Shown here piece by piece: positions 54,244-63,942 of a stretch of 64,000 bases of DNA. Source of the DNA: Luteibacter jiangsuensis. Lineage in GTDB: Bacteria; Pseudomonadota; Gammaproteobacteria; Xanthomonadales; Rhodanobacteraceae. The position numbers were made by a program, and so were the translations under genes. The stretch lies in the NCBI RefSeq assembly GCF_030812295.1, contig NZ_JAUSSK010000002.1, positions 186,001 to 250,000 of the forward strand, read 5' to 3'. Position 1 is the first letter of the stretch, and every line of letters starts with the position of its first letter. The notes below the pieces were generated by a model that worked only from the letters and a program-made list of their open reading frames with translations, was not told the DNA's origin and ran no database searches.

Positions 54244-56172
54244 CTACGGCTTCGCCGCGCCAGCCTTTTCCGGCAACCGGTAGCGTTGCTTGCCGTAGGC
54301 CCAGCTTGGCCACAAGGCATGCGCCAACGCGGTCTTCTCGAGCTGCGGATCGACCGGCTGCGGCTCGAGCTTCTCACCGTCGGGGCTGTACTCGCCATTC
54401 AAGGTATAGCGGTACTGCGTGGGCGGCTGGTTAGGGCGCAGCACGATCAGGCGGTCGTTCTTCAGGTAACCGTAGTTGTCGCCGTACTGCATGATGGCGC
54501 GGTCCGGATAACGCTGGGTGAGATCGGCGCCGAGCATCGGGTGTTCGCTGCTGATGCCGATAAGCGAGAGAAGGGTGGGAGCCAGGTCCATCTGGCTCAC
54601 GATGTGGTCGTCCTTCTTCACCGGCACACCCGCGCCGAGGATCAACGCGGGAATGTGGAAGTGGCGCACGGGCACGAGGCTCGCGCCGAACACGCGCGCG
54701 TCGTGGTCGGCCACGATCAGGAACACGGTGTGGTTCCAGTACGGTGACTGCTTCGCCCGCTCGAAGAAACGGCCGATGGACCAGTCAGCGTAACGCACCG
54801 CGTTGGCATTGCTCGCCGGATCGCCTTCGGGCTGGATGCGGCCGGCAGGGTATTCCCAGGGCGTGTGGTTGGACACCGAGAAGGCCACCGTGAGGGTGGG
54901 TTTGTCGCCATCGTCGAGGAGCCGGTGATGCAACTCGTTGAACATGTCCTCGTCGGACGCGCCCCACGAACCGACGAAGGTCGGCTTGGTCTCGAAGGTG
55001 GCGCGGTCCACGACTTCATTGAAGCCGTTGCCGAAGAAGAACGAGCGCATGTTGTCGAAGTGCGCCTCCCCGCCGTACAGGAACCGCGTGTGGTAACCGA
55101 AGGTATCCAGCAGCGCGCCGAGGGTGAAGAAATCCCGCTGGCTGCGCGGCAGTTTCAACACGGCTTCGGCAGGCGTGGGCAGGAAACCGGTAGTCACGGC
55201 CTCCAGGCCCCGTGCGCTGCGCGTACCGGTGGCATAGGTACGGGTGAGCCACCAGCCGTCGTTCGCGAGCTTGTCGAGTTCCGGTGTGTAGCCCGCGCCA
55301 CCGAGGCTGCCGACGAACTGCGCGCCGAGGCTTTCCTCGAGGATGATGACGAGGTTGAACGGCTTCTCGCCCTGCCGCGTCGCTTGCTGACGATGCAGGC
55401 TGGGGTACTGCGGATCGAGCGGCGGTCCGTCGAGCCCGGCGTCCCGGCGCACGATCGACTGCATCTCGTCTTCGGGCATCTTGCCGTACACCGCCGACGC
55501 CGAGCGTTCATTACCCAGCGCGATGGCCGCGTTCAACACGTTGTAGAGCGAGTTCAACGGCAGGGTGTTGACCATCGCATCGTTGGTGAAGGCTACTTGC
55601 GAGGCATTCAACGGACGATGCTGCAACGTGCCGCGGCCGGCGAGGAAGAGCACCACGAAGGCCAGTACCGTAGCCACGGGGCGCAACCAGCCGCGCATCG
55701 GCACACGGTCCGGCCGGCGCGTGGGCAGCAGGCGGAAGCCCAGCCAGCCGATCAGCGCGAAGGCCACGAGGCCCGCGGCCACCGATAGCTTGTAGCCATG
55801 CCAGAGCATGGCCGCCACTTCGTTGGGGCTGGTCAGGTACTCGAAGTAGAGACGGTTCGGGCGCGTGTCGTATTCGACGATAAACTGCGGCGTGGAGACT
55901 TCCAGCAACACGAAGGCCAGCCACCAGAAGCGCAGCCACCATGCGGCGATGCGCGTGGGCCACGCGCGGTGACCGAGCCAGGGCGAGAGCAGCGCCGGCC
56001 ACGCCACGATCATGGCGACCAGCGAGAAGTCGATACGCCAGCCACCGAACAGCACCGGCCAGAGTCCGCCAGCATCGTGGACGCGGGTCCACTGCCACAA
56101 GGACAGCCCCACGCGTGAGAGCGTCAGGAAGACGAGGGCGGCAACGATGAAACGCCAGGTGAGCTTGCGCAC
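54244..56172 (-). CDS. LTA-synthase/phosphoglycerol-transferase-like membrane sulfatase
   Basis: 642 residues: five N-terminal membrane helices (about 7-27, 45-62, 78-95, 128-148, 165-180) and a periplasmic sulfatase-fold domain (about 270-610). Metal and nucleophile motifs: LVIILEES (Glu280 region), ATGTRSARG (Thr nucleophile, 314-322), SNHTPWEY and IVADHDAR. Proteins of this kind move phosphoglycerol or phosphoethanolamine onto glycans or lipids. A divergent YrbL kinase gene and an ArnT-like gene are neighbours, so an envelope role is plausible; the substrate is unknown. Confidence 0.87.
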   Translation of the reverse strand: MRKLTWRFIVAALVFLTLSRVGLSLWQWTRVHDAGGLWPVLFGGWRIDFSLVAMIVAWPALLSPWLGHRAWPTRIAAWWLRFWWLAFVLLEVSTPQFIVEYDTRPNRLYFEYLTSPNEVAAMLWHGYKLSVAAGLVAFALIGWLGFRLLPTRRPDRVPMRGWLRPVATVLAFVVLFLAGRGTLQHRPLNASQVAFTNDAMVNTLPLNSLYNVLNAAIALGNERSASAVYGKMPEDEMQSIVRRDAGLDGPPLDPQYPSLHRQQATRQGEKPFNLVIILEESLGAQFVGSLGGAGYTPELDKLANDGWWLTRTYATGTRSARGLEAVTTGFLPTPAEAVLKLPRSQRDFFTLGALLDTFGYHTRFLYGGEAHFDNMRSFFFGNGFNEVVDRATFETKPTFVGSWGASDEDMFNELHHRLLDDGDKPTLTVAFSVSNHTPWEYPAGRIQPEGDPASNANAVRYADWSIGRFFERAKQSPYWNHTVFLIVADHDARVFGASLVPVRHFHIPALILGAGVPVKKDDHIVSQMDLAPTLLSLIGISSEHPMLGADLTQRYPDRAIMQYGDNYGYLKNDRLIVLRPNQPPTQYRYTLNGEYSPDGEKLEPQPVDPQLEKTALAHALWPSWAYGKQRYRLPEKAGAAKP

Positions 56173-56301
56173 GTGGAAGATCCGGGTGGGGCGCGGCGGG
56201 TGGCCACGCGTGGAGAACGCATGTTACAGCCCCAAGACTTTACACTGTGCGTCCCATCAGCAACTTACGGCGGCCTTTCGGCCACCGCGCGAGGATCGAC
56301 G

Positions 56302-56925
56302 ATGTTCAGACTGGCCGAGGCCCAGCCGATCGCCACCGGGCATGTCCGCGAGGTGTACCAGCACCCCGGCGAGGCGGACCTGCTGATCAAGGTGATCGCC
56401 AGCGGCTCCATCGAGGAACGCTGGAACAAGGCCCCGTGGTATCGCCGCATGGCGCGAAGCGGGCCGTACAAGGATTTCGTGCGCGAGTTCCGCGAGTACG
56501 TCACCGGGATCTACGTGGGCGGCTACGCCACCCAGCCCATCGCCCGTGTGGTCGGCCTGGAAATGACCGACATCGGGCTCGGCCAGATCGTGGAAAAGGT
56601 GCGCACGCCCGACGGCCGGCTGGCACCGACGCTGCACGACTGGGTGAAGGCGGACGGCTTCACGGCGAAGACCCAGGCGGAGCTGGAAGAGTTCTACGCG
56701 CGCCTGCTCTCGCACAACACCATCGCCGCCGATCTGCACGCATGGAACGTGGTCTACGGCGAGGATTCCCGCGGTGGTCCGCGCCTGGTCATGATCGACG
56801 GCTTCGGCGAGAAGAACATCATCCCGCACTGCTCCATGAACCGCGCGCACAACGCCTCGCGGACGAAGAAGAAGTACGAGCGCATGCTTCGGCGGACGAA
56901 GGCCGAGGCGCCGTTTACTTCGTAA
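56302..56925 (+). CDS. YrbL-family protein (kinase-like fold)
   Basis: 207 residues of the PhoP-regulated YrbL family: an N-terminal nucleotide-loop-like segment (GHVREVYQHPGEADLLIKVI), the catalytic-loop-like DLHAWNVVY and MIDGFGEKN (HRD/DFG-like D residues), and a basic C-terminus (RTKKKYERMLRR). Function unknown. The ATG at 56302 follows GCGAGGATCGACG; the ORF extension to 56173 is in the divergent promoter region. Its 3' end overlaps the convergent glycosyltransferase by 11 bp. Confidence 0.82.
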   Translation: MFRLAEAQPIATGHVREVYQHPGEADLLIKVIASGSIEERWNKAPWYRRMARSGPYKDFVREFREYVTGIYVGGYATQPIARVVGLEMTDIGLGQIVEKVRTPDGRLAPTLHDWVKADGFTAKTQAELEEFYARLLSHNTIAADLHAWNVVYGEDSRGGPRLVMIDGFGEKNIIPHCSMNRAHNASRTKKKYERMLRRTKAEAPFTS

Positions 56926-58609
56926 CCGCTGGCGACGGCACGCAACCGGGCTTCGACGCCGCCGCGGGCAGCAGCGCGAAGCGCGAGCGGTTCGCCACGC
57001 CCAGTGGCACGACCTTGTCGGCGACGATGCAGTCGTCGAACGCTTCCTCGTTGATGAGCAACCAGCGATGCGCCGGATCGGCCACCTGCCAGGCGCGCGC
57101 ATCGTGCAGCTGTGCCGCCGAATCGCGTGCGAAACCGAATTCCGCCACGGGCCGCCGGGCCTGGTAGAGAAGCTCCTCGCGCCACGCCACGAGGCCCAGT
57201 TGTCCGTCGGTGCCGATCGCGGCGTCCGCCTCTTCCATCAGCTGGCGCGTGGACTGGTTGGCGTCGAGCAGCGGATACGTGCCCAACGGCCAGATGATCC
57301 ATGCCAGCGCCATGCCGCCAAGCAGGGCGGCGACACCACGCCGTGGCCTGAAAACCAGCGCCGACACCAGGAAGCCCACGCCCACCGCGATCACGCAGAC
57401 CCAGAGGTCGTGGCCGTGGCCCGGCAATTCGTAGCCTTCGGCGATCCGTTGCGCAACCTTCGGCGTCTTCGTCAGCGCCCACAGTCCGGCTCCGCCGAAC
57501 ACCGCGGCGCAACCAAGCGTGATCCAGAACGCGACCTTGGGCAGCCAGCGGGTCTTCAGCAGGTCCACGACATAAGGCGCCATCGCCAGGGCCAGCATCG
57601 GCAGCGCGGGCAGGATGTAGATCTCGCGCTTGCCGCGCGGAATAGAGAAGAACACCAGCACCAGCACGAACCACAGCAGGGGCATCCACACCCGCGGCTC
57701 GCGCAGGCGCAACGCGTCGCGCCAGCGCGGCACGAGGAAGGGAACCAGCAGCCAGGTGGGAATCCACTGGCGCAGGATCACCAGCAGGAAGAACCAGGGC
57801 TTTTCCTCGTGCTGCCAGGAATTGGCGTAGCGCTCGGCGGTCTGCCGGAACAGGATGTCATGCACATAGGCCAGGTACTCCGGCGTGCGCAGCCCGTAGG
57901 CGGTCGCGAGCATCGGCACCAGCCACAGAGCGATGGCGAGCAGGAACGCCAGCGCGCCGCCCGCCCAGCGCCAGCCGTCGCCGCGGGTCACGGTCACCCC
58001 CGGCCATTGCCGCGCGCGCATCACGGCGTAGGGAATCAGCATCAGCAGTGCGATGACGCCCACGCCTTTCGTGATCACGCCCAGCCCGGCGGCGAAACAG
58101 CCCAGCCAGTACATGCGCCAGTTCGGACCGCGCAGGCAGTGCAGCAGGATCCCCGTGTTGCCCAGGGTGATCCAGAACAGGTTGAGCGGATCGATCTGCG
58201 CGTGCTTGACGACGTCGACGAACTGCATCGTCGCCAGCACGAGCGCGGCCGCCACCAGGCCCACGTGCGCGTTCCAGAGGCGCCTGCCGAGGTGCCAGAC
58301 CAGGGCGAGTGTACCGAGACCGGAGAACAGCGAGGTCAACAGGAAGGCGCCGCGCCAGCCGCCGGTGAGCCACATCCAGAATGCTTCCGTCCACATCAGC
58401 ATGGGCGGCTTGTCGGAATACAGCTCCATGCCCCGATGCGGGAACAGCCATTGGCTGGATTCGAGCATCTGTCGGGCGACGAGGGCGAAACGCGGCTCGT
58501 CCGGCGGCCACGGGTCGCGCAAACCGATGCCCGCCGCCAGTACGGCCAGGGCGATCAGCATGAACCAGCCGAACTCGCGGCGAAGGGATCGTTCGTCGGT
58601 GGATAGCAT
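56915..58609 (-). CDS. ArnT-like family 39/83 glycosyltransferase
   Basis: 564 residues, about 12 membrane helices, with the periplasmic-loop motif DPWPPDEPRFALVARQML near residue 30 (the Asp-Glu acceptor motif of PMT/ArnT enzymes) and later EIYILPALPML. It uses an undecaprenyl-phosphate sugar to decorate lipid A or another envelope glycan. The start at 58609 (MLSTDERSL) is preferred to 58639, though both are in frame. Which sugar is moved cannot be told. Confidence 0.88.
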   Translation of the reverse strand: MLSTDERSLRREFGWFMLIALAVLAAGIGLRDPWPPDEPRFALVARQMLESSQWLFPHRGMELYSDKPPMLMWTEAFWMWLTGGWRGAFLLTSLFSGLGTLALVWHLGRRLWNAHVGLVAAALVLATMQFVDVVKHAQIDPLNLFWITLGNTGILLHCLRGPNWRMYWLGCFAAGLGVITKGVGVIALLMLIPYAVMRARQWPGVTVTRGDGWRWAGGALAFLLAIALWLVPMLATAYGLRTPEYLAYVHDILFRQTAERYANSWQHEEKPWFFLLVILRQWIPTWLLVPFLVPRWRDALRLREPRVWMPLLWFVLVLVFFSIPRGKREIYILPALPMLALAMAPYVVDLLKTRWLPKVAFWITLGCAAVFGGAGLWALTKTPKVAQRIAEGYELPGHGHDLWVCVIAVGVGFLVSALVFRPRRGVAALLGGMALAWIIWPLGTYPLLDANQSTRQLMEEADAAIGTDGQLGLVAWREELLYQARRPVAEFGFARDSAAQLHDARAWQVADPAHRWLLINEEAFDDCIVADKVVPLGVANRSRFALLPAAASKPGCVPSPAVTK

Positions 58610-58808
58610 GGATACGTCTGGCAAGGCGGTCCCGCGCATCGTAGCCGAAGGGGCACCCTGCCACCCTTATCGTTCGCTTAGGGGATCCATTTCAATTTTC
58701 CGGAGCTGGAACGTCTAAAGGGTTCGCCGGTGCGGAAATCGGCGTTCGTCCCTGCCCGTACGGGCGTCGATTTCCCACCGTGCGACCATATAGCGCTTAT
58801 CTCCAGCC

Positions 58809-59372
58809 ATGAACGCGGTCAGGCAAACCATGGATTCATCCGAGGCGGGTACGCCGCCCGGCGGCACGCGCGCCACCCAGGTGGTGGCCCTGTTCCGCGA
58901 GCACAACGCGGCACTCGTGGGTTTCCTGCGGGCCCGGCTCAACTCGCTCGCGGATGCCCAGGAAGTGGCCCAGGAGGTCTACCTCAAGCTGCTCTCGCTG
59001 GACGGCGCGACCGTGATCGACTCGCCACGCGCCTTCCTGTTCCGGGCTGCCTCCAACCTCGCCGTGGACCGCCTGCGCATGCGTAACGTGCGAGCCTCGG
59101 CACCCGCGGACCCCGACGGCGACAACTGGCACGCCACGCCGATCCCCGAGCAACACGCCTCGGCCCACGAGCAATGGCGCGACCTGCGCCAGGCACTCGA
59201 CGAATTGCCCCCCAAGACCAGCCGCGCCTTCGTCATGCATGTGATCGAGGGGCGGGATTTCGCCACGATCGCGCGTGAGATGAATCTCAGTGAGCGCATG
59301 GTGCGCTATCACGTCGGCAATGCCCTGGCGCATTGCCGTGAACGCCGCGACCGCGCGGAGAACTTCCGATGA
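58809..59372 (+). CDS. ECF sigma factor (FecI-like)
   Basis: 187 residues: region 2 (FREHNAALVGFLRARLNSLADAQEVAQEVYLKLL ... PRAFLFRAASNLAVDRLR, about 30-90) and region 4 (LPPKTSRAFVMHVIEGRDFATIAREMNLSERMVRYHVGNAL, about 130-175). It is one of the iron-starvation sigma factors regulated by a FecR and a TonB receptor, both encoded next door. The start may be 58809 or 58830 (MDSSEAG). Confidence 0.9.
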   Translation: MNAVRQTMDSSEAGTPPGGTRATQVVALFREHNAALVGFLRARLNSLADAQEVAQEVYLKLLSLDGATVIDSPRAFLFRAASNLAVDRLRMRNVRASAPADPDGDNWHATPIPEQHASAHEQWRDLRQALDELPPKTSRAFVMHVIEGRDFATIAREMNLSERMVRYHVGNALAHCRERRDRAENFR

Positions 59373-60385
59373 CCACGACCGCCTATACCCCCGATCGGCA
59401 GATCGAGCACACCGCCGCCGACTGGTGGGCGCGTCTGCGCGATCCCGGGCTGCCCGATCCTGCCCTGCTCCAGTGGAGCGAATGGCTGGAGGCCGACCCA
59501 CGCCATGCGGAAGCCTTCGACCGGGCGTCCGCCCTGGCCGAGGCCGCCGGCGCCATGGATGCGGCGAGCCGCCAGGACTTCGCCAACCGTTTCGCCCCGC
59601 CCCGGCGGGCACGGCGCATGTACCCGCGCGCCGCTCTGGCCCTGGCGGCCAGCGTGCTGCTCACCGTGGTCGGAGCGGGTGCGTTCCTCGCCTTGCGGCA
59701 TGGACAGGGCGAAGCGCCGCGGCAATACGTCAGCGAGCGGGCGGGCCACCGCGACATCGACCTTCCCGACGGCTCCAGCATCGAACTGGGCGGGGCCAGC
59801 TCGGTCACCGCACGCTATGGACGCGACGAGCGCGCCGTCGACCTGGAAGCAGGCGAGGCTTTCTTCCGCGTCGCGCATGCCGAGCGGCCGTTCGTCGTCC
59901 ACGCAGGGCCGCTGCAGATCCTCGACCTGGGCACCGCCTTCAACGTACGCCGCACCGGCGACCGGGTGACTGTCGCCGTCACCGAAGGCCGCGTGCGGGT
60001 TTCGCCCATGGCCACCCAGGGCGACGCCGGCACCATCGAACTGGGAGCGGGACGCGAGGTCTCTTTCGATCCTGAGACGCAGGCGATGCGGATCCTCGAC
60101 ATCGACCCCGCGAGCGCCACCGCCTGGCGCGGGCATCGCCTGGAGTTCGTCAACGAGCCCTTGTCCTCGGTGATCGAAAACGTGAACCGTTACAGCGCGC
60201 GGCCGATCCGGCTCGCCGATCCTGCCCTCGGCAAGCTGACGTTTACCGGTACGGTCGAGGTGGATACCATCGACAGCTGGGTATCCGCCTTGCCGCGAGT
60301 CTTCCCGGTCCGTGTCGACACCTACCCCGACCGGCTGGAACTCGCTCGCCAGACCACGATGGCGCGGAGCATCCCGCCGCGCTGA
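59369..60385 (+). CDS. FecR-type anti-sigma/sigma-regulator
   Basis: 338 residues: cytoplasmic DUF4880 (AADWWARLRDPGLPD ... HAEAFDRASAL, about 16-57), one membrane helix (ALALAASVLLTVVGAGAFLAL, about 88-108), periplasmic FecR domain (HRDIDLPDGSSIELGGASSV ... FFRVAHAERPFVVHA) and a C-terminal STN-like part. It relays the receptor's signal to the sigma factor. Its ATG overlaps the sigma stop by 4 bp. Confidence 0.92.
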   Translation: MTTTAYTPDRQIEHTAADWWARLRDPGLPDPALLQWSEWLEADPRHAEAFDRASALAEAAGAMDAASRQDFANRFAPPRRARRMYPRAALALAASVLLTVVGAGAFLALRHGQGEAPRQYVSERAGHRDIDLPDGSSIELGGASSVTARYGRDERAVDLEAGEAFFRVAHAERPFVVHAGPLQILDLGTAFNVRRTGDRVTVAVTEGRVRVSPMATQGDAGTIELGAGREVSFDPETQAMRILDIDPASATAWRGHRLEFVNEPLSSVIENVNRYSARPIRLADPALGKLTFTGTVEVDTIDSWVSALPRVFPVRVDTYPDRLELARQTTMARSIPPR

Positions 60386-60415
60386 AGACCACAAGGGCCG
60401 CAAGTCTTGCAGTAC

Positions 60416-62872
60416 ATGCTTCGCGGGCGCCGGCGCGCACTCACCGGCGCGCTCGCGCTGGCTCTCGCGGCGCATGCGGCCGGGGCGGCCGAAGCACCTG
60501 CCGACGGCCCTTCCGGCCCCATGCCATTCGCCATCGCGCCGCAACCGCTGGCCACGGCATTGCTGGCCTGGGGCAAACAAGCGAACGTGCAGGTCCTCAC
60601 CGCGTCCGGCTCGATCGCCAACTGGCGTTCGGGTGGCGCCCAGGGCGTACTGACTCCGGATGCCGCGCTGGACGAACTGCTCGAGGGCACCGACCTGCAA
60701 CGCGAGTCGTACGACACGCGCACCGTCGTGGTCCGGCAGCGGCAGAAGCCCGACAACGCGACCCCCGCCCCGGTGGACCCCGACGTCGCGTTCGATCCCG
60801 GCACCGTCGTGCCGCTGGCCACCGTGGACGTGCAAGGGCTGGTTTCCGACACGGGCTTCAAGGCCGACACCACGCGCACCGTCACGCGCAGCGAGGCGAG
60901 GCTCACCGATGTACCCCAGTCGGTCACCGTGGTGACCAGGGACGTGATCGAATCGCAGCAGGCCGTGGATATCGGCGACGTCGCCCGCTACGTGGCGGGA
61001 GTGCAGTACGTGGATGGTTATGGTGGCTCGCCGCTCTTCCTGATCCGCGGCTTCGACGCCGGCCACGGCTTGACCGACGGCATGCCCAACGGTATCGCCC
61101 GCACCGAGGATCTTCCCCCGCTGATCGGCATCGAGCGTGTGGAAGTGCTCCGTGGCCCCGAGGCCATCCTTGGCGATGCCTCGCAGAACAACAATTTCGG
61201 CGGATCGATCAACGTCGTGATGAAGCGGCCGCAGGCCCAGCCCGTGCGCACGCTGACCTATTCGCTGGGCGAATACGACGGCGCACGGCTCGGCCTCGAC
61301 CTCGCAGGGACCGCCTCGAACGACGGCAGCGTCACCTATCGGCTGGTCGCGGCGGGGCAGCGCGGCGAGAAGACGCCGCAGGGCTTTGGCGGCGGCCGCG
61401 GTGCGTACCTGGCTCCGTCACTGGCGTGGCAGGGCGAACAGACGCGGGTGATGGGCGGCCTGGAATTCGTCGACAATCGCGTCCCCGGGCCCGACCACAC
61501 CGTGTTGCTGGGCCCCGACCTGTCCACCGCACGGCCTTACCGGTCGTTGTCCGGCGATTCCGCCGACGAATCGACTTACCGCACGAGCCGGGCGGTATTC
61601 GAACTGGACCATGAATTCGGCGACGACTGGACCTTTCACAGCCAGGGCCAGTACGTGCGCCAGCGCAGCGATGGCCGCAGCCAGTCCTATCTCGCCAGCG
61701 GATTCGCCGGGGCGCTGGACGCCGTGGATCGCAGCTTCCGCTATTCGGGAACCTACTGGACCTGGCAGAACGACCTCAGCACAACGTTTCGGCATGGCGA
61801 CGTCACGCACACCTTGCTGATGGGGCTGGACCTGGCACGGACACATGCCGGCGACAACGGCAGCGGCAGTACCGAGGAAGGCGTCACGGCGGACACATCG
61901 AGCAGCGACGCCGTGATCGTCACCCGCCCGCTTGCCTACAACTTGCGCAGCAGCAGCGATTTTTCCGCGAAGTTCAACGCGCTGGTGGCGCCGGTCAGCA
62001 CCACGGTGCAAGCGCTCGGTGGCTCGTGGCAGACCAACGCGGGTCTGTACCTCCAGGACCAGATGGCCATCGGCGAGCAGTGGAACGTGCTGGTGGCGCT
62101 GCGCCGTACCCAGTACGAACTGGAGACCCGCTGGCAGGACGGCTCGCCCCGCAGGGTGCATAAATCGCGCTGGATCCCGAAGCTGGGCGTGGTCTACAAG
62201 CTCTCGCCCACCGTTGCCCTCTATGCCGATTCCTCGACCGGCTTCCAGCCCGATCCCCTGCTCGGCAAGGACGGCCAACCGCTACCGGTCGCCACCTCGC
62301 GCCAGATTGAACTCGGTGCGAAGTTCGACCTGTTCGACCAACGCGCACGCCTGACGGCGGCGCTCTACCGCATCCACGTCGACCACAGCATCGACCTCGT
62401 CTCGCCCGAACCTCCTTTCTTCGCGACGCCAGGGCCGGGCCAGACCAACCGCGGCCTGGAACTGGAGTTCGCGGGACAGGTCGCGCCCGGGCTCGACGTG
62501 CTCGCCAGCCTCACCGAAGCACACATCAGCAACCACGACGACACCCGGCCGACCGGGGCGCCAAAGCACCAGGCGGCCGTATGGGCGAGTTACCGCTTCG
62601 GCGAGGGGGCGGTGAAGCCGTGGGGCGTGGCGGCCGGCATTCTCGCCCGCAGCCGCAGCCTCGGCCGCACGAGTTCGGACGGGCGATATTTCGGCATCCC
62701 CGGGCAGGCCAGCGTGGAAACCAACGTGTCGCGCTACGGCGAGCACTGGCGGCTCACGCTCGGCGTGAAGAACCTCTTTGCGCGCACGCTATATGCCGTG
62801 AACTTCGACGAAACCTTCGTACCGATACGACAGGGGCGTGTGGTGCTGCTCACCGGCACCTACGACTTCTAA
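60416..62872 (+). CDS. TonB-dependent siderophore receptor with N-terminal STN signalling domain
   Basis: 818 residues: signal peptide (ALTGALALALAAHAAGA), STN domain (about 35-110; PLATALLAWGKQANVQVL), TonB box region, plug domain (LTDVPQSVTVVTRDVIESQQ ... IERVEVLRGPEAILGDAS, about 160-270) and a beta-barrel ending in the usual Tyr-Asp-Phe C-terminus. It imports a ferric siderophore and tells FecR/ECF that it is occupied. ATG 60416 is used; a TTG at 60407 is possible. Substrate unknown. Confidence 0.92.
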   Translation: MLRGRRRALTGALALALAAHAAGAAEAPADGPSGPMPFAIAPQPLATALLAWGKQANVQVLTASGSIANWRSGGAQGVLTPDAALDELLEGTDLQRESYDTRTVVVRQRQKPDNATPAPVDPDVAFDPGTVVPLATVDVQGLVSDTGFKADTTRTVTRSEARLTDVPQSVTVVTRDVIESQQAVDIGDVARYVAGVQYVDGYGGSPLFLIRGFDAGHGLTDGMPNGIARTEDLPPLIGIERVEVLRGPEAILGDASQNNNFGGSINVVMKRPQAQPVRTLTYSLGEYDGARLGLDLAGTASNDGSVTYRLVAAGQRGEKTPQGFGGGRGAYLAPSLAWQGEQTRVMGGLEFVDNRVPGPDHTVLLGPDLSTARPYRSLSGDSADESTYRTSRAVFELDHEFGDDWTFHSQGQYVRQRSDGRSQSYLASGFAGALDAVDRSFRYSGTYWTWQNDLSTTFRHGDVTHTLLMGLDLARTHAGDNGSGSTEEGVTADTSSSDAVIVTRPLAYNLRSSSDFSAKFNALVAPVSTTVQALGGSWQTNAGLYLQDQMAIGEQWNVLVALRRTQYELETRWQDGSPRRVHKSRWIPKLGVVYKLSPTVALYADSSTGFQPDPLLGKDGQPLPVATSRQIELGAKFDLFDQRARLTAALYRIHVDHSIDLVSPEPPFFATPGPGQTNRGLELEFAGQVAPGLDVLASLTEAHISNHDDTRPTGAPKHQAAVWASYRFGEGAVKPWGVAAGILARSRSLGRTSSDGRYFGIPGQASVETNVSRYGEHWRLTLGVKNLFARTLYAVNFDETFVPIRQGRVVLLTGTYDF

Positions 62873-62882
62873 CCGTCCGGAT

Positions 62883-63812
62883 TCAGCCAACCGATTTAGC
62901 GAACGCCTTCAGCGCGACCTCGCATGCCTCGCGGCGGAAGGTGTCGCGCTCGGTACGTCCGCTGGACCTGTCGAGGCGGGGGATGTCGTAGCAGCCATCG
63001 GCACCCGGCACGCCGCCGTGCCGGCGCCAGAACCTGTCGTACGAAGCGGCCGTCACGCCCGCACGGCGGTCCAGCGGATGCGCCGCGCAAGACACGCCGC
63101 GTACTCGCTCCACGCCGTAATACGTGGCCAGTGCACGCACCACCGCCAACAGCAGGTCACGCGGGCGCAGCCCACCGCTGGCCCGGCTGAACCGGGCGAT
63201 CGCGCCACGGCCCAGATAGGCCCATGAGCCACGCATGGCGCCGACGAGCAGCCCCTCCGCACCGCCGAAGGTCATCGCGCAGGACGAGATCACCTCCTTG
63301 TCGCCGTTCAGCAGGTACAGCCCGAGCTCACCGGTGCACTCGCTTTCCGGGGCGCGCGCATGCAGATAGGCCACTTCGCCATCGCCGAGCGGCAGCGTGG
63401 CAAGGCGTACGTCATGGCCCTTGAGCAGGCGGTTGCTCAAGCGCTCGGGGAACTCGCGCGCCACGAAGCGATAGTGGGCTTCGATGAGCCGCGCGCGGGC
63501 GTCGAGATCGAAAGACCGCGAGATGTAGTGCGACTGCCAGCGCTCGTACACCCGCGGGTTGAACTCGGCGGCGGCCCGCATGGCGCGCGATGACCCGACC
63601 AACCGAAGCCACTGGGCCTGGCGGCGAAATGCCGTGAGCGTGCGCAAGAGGTAGGCGAGCCGACGCTCCGGCATCGGCCGGGAACGTCGCAAGATCGCGC
63701 GCCGTCGCGCATGGTCGAACACCAGGCCCAGGGGGCCGCGATCCTGGCGGGGCGACGTCCAGCCTAGCGGCAGGTCGTCGAAGGGCGCGCTGTGGGGGTA
63801 GCGGGGCTGCAT
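62883..63812 (-). CDS. VirK/YbjX-family protein (DUF535)
   Basis: 309 residues: RRAILRRSRPMPERRLAYL N-terminus, a central DUF535 core (YERWQSHYISRSFDLDARARLIEAHYRFVAREF, LPLGDGEVAYLHA, FGGAEGLLVGAMRG) and a basic C-terminus. VirK/YbjX proteins affect envelope function or peptide resistance in enterobacteria, mechanism unknown. It is convergent with the TonB receptor, 10 bp apart. Near the right edge the intergenic space holds repeats. Confidence 0.82.
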   Translation of the reverse strand: MQPRYPHSAPFDDLPLGWTSPRQDRGPLGLVFDHARRRAILRRSRPMPERRLAYLLRTLTAFRRQAQWLRLVGSSRAMRAAAEFNPRVYERWQSHYISRSFDLDARARLIEAHYRFVAREFPERLSNRLLKGHDVRLATLPLGDGEVAYLHARAPESECTGELGLYLLNGDKEVISSCAMTFGGAEGLLVGAMRGSWAYLGRGAIARFSRASGGLRPRDLLLAVVRALATYYGVERVRGVSCAAHPLDRRAGVTAASYDRFWRRHGGVPGADGCYDIPRLDRSSGRTERDTFRREACEVALKAFAKSVG

Positions 63813-63873
63813 ACCTACAAGACGTGCGGCGGCCCGGAAATTGAAATGCCAGGCTGAGGAAATGGCTTATGTC

Positions 63874-63942
63874 TGGTGGGAGACAACTTCAGGCTTTGGT
63901 GGGAACCGACCTCAGGCCCTGGTAGGAGCCGACCCTGTCGGC
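63874..63942. repeat. Three imperfect 23-bp tandem copies
   Basis: Copies begin TGGTGGGAG..., TGGTGGGAA... and TGGTAGGAG... at 63874, 63897 and 63920, each 23 bp later than the last, with shared GACxxCTCAGGC-like interior in the first two. They lie upstream of the DUF535 gene and run into a palindromic element. Confidence 0.6.

Noticed and set aside
57068-58606. 512-residue plus-strand ORF opposite the ArnT-like gene
   Set aside because: Arg/Gln/His/Pro-rich shadow without any domain; the minus-strand protein has membrane helices and the family motif.
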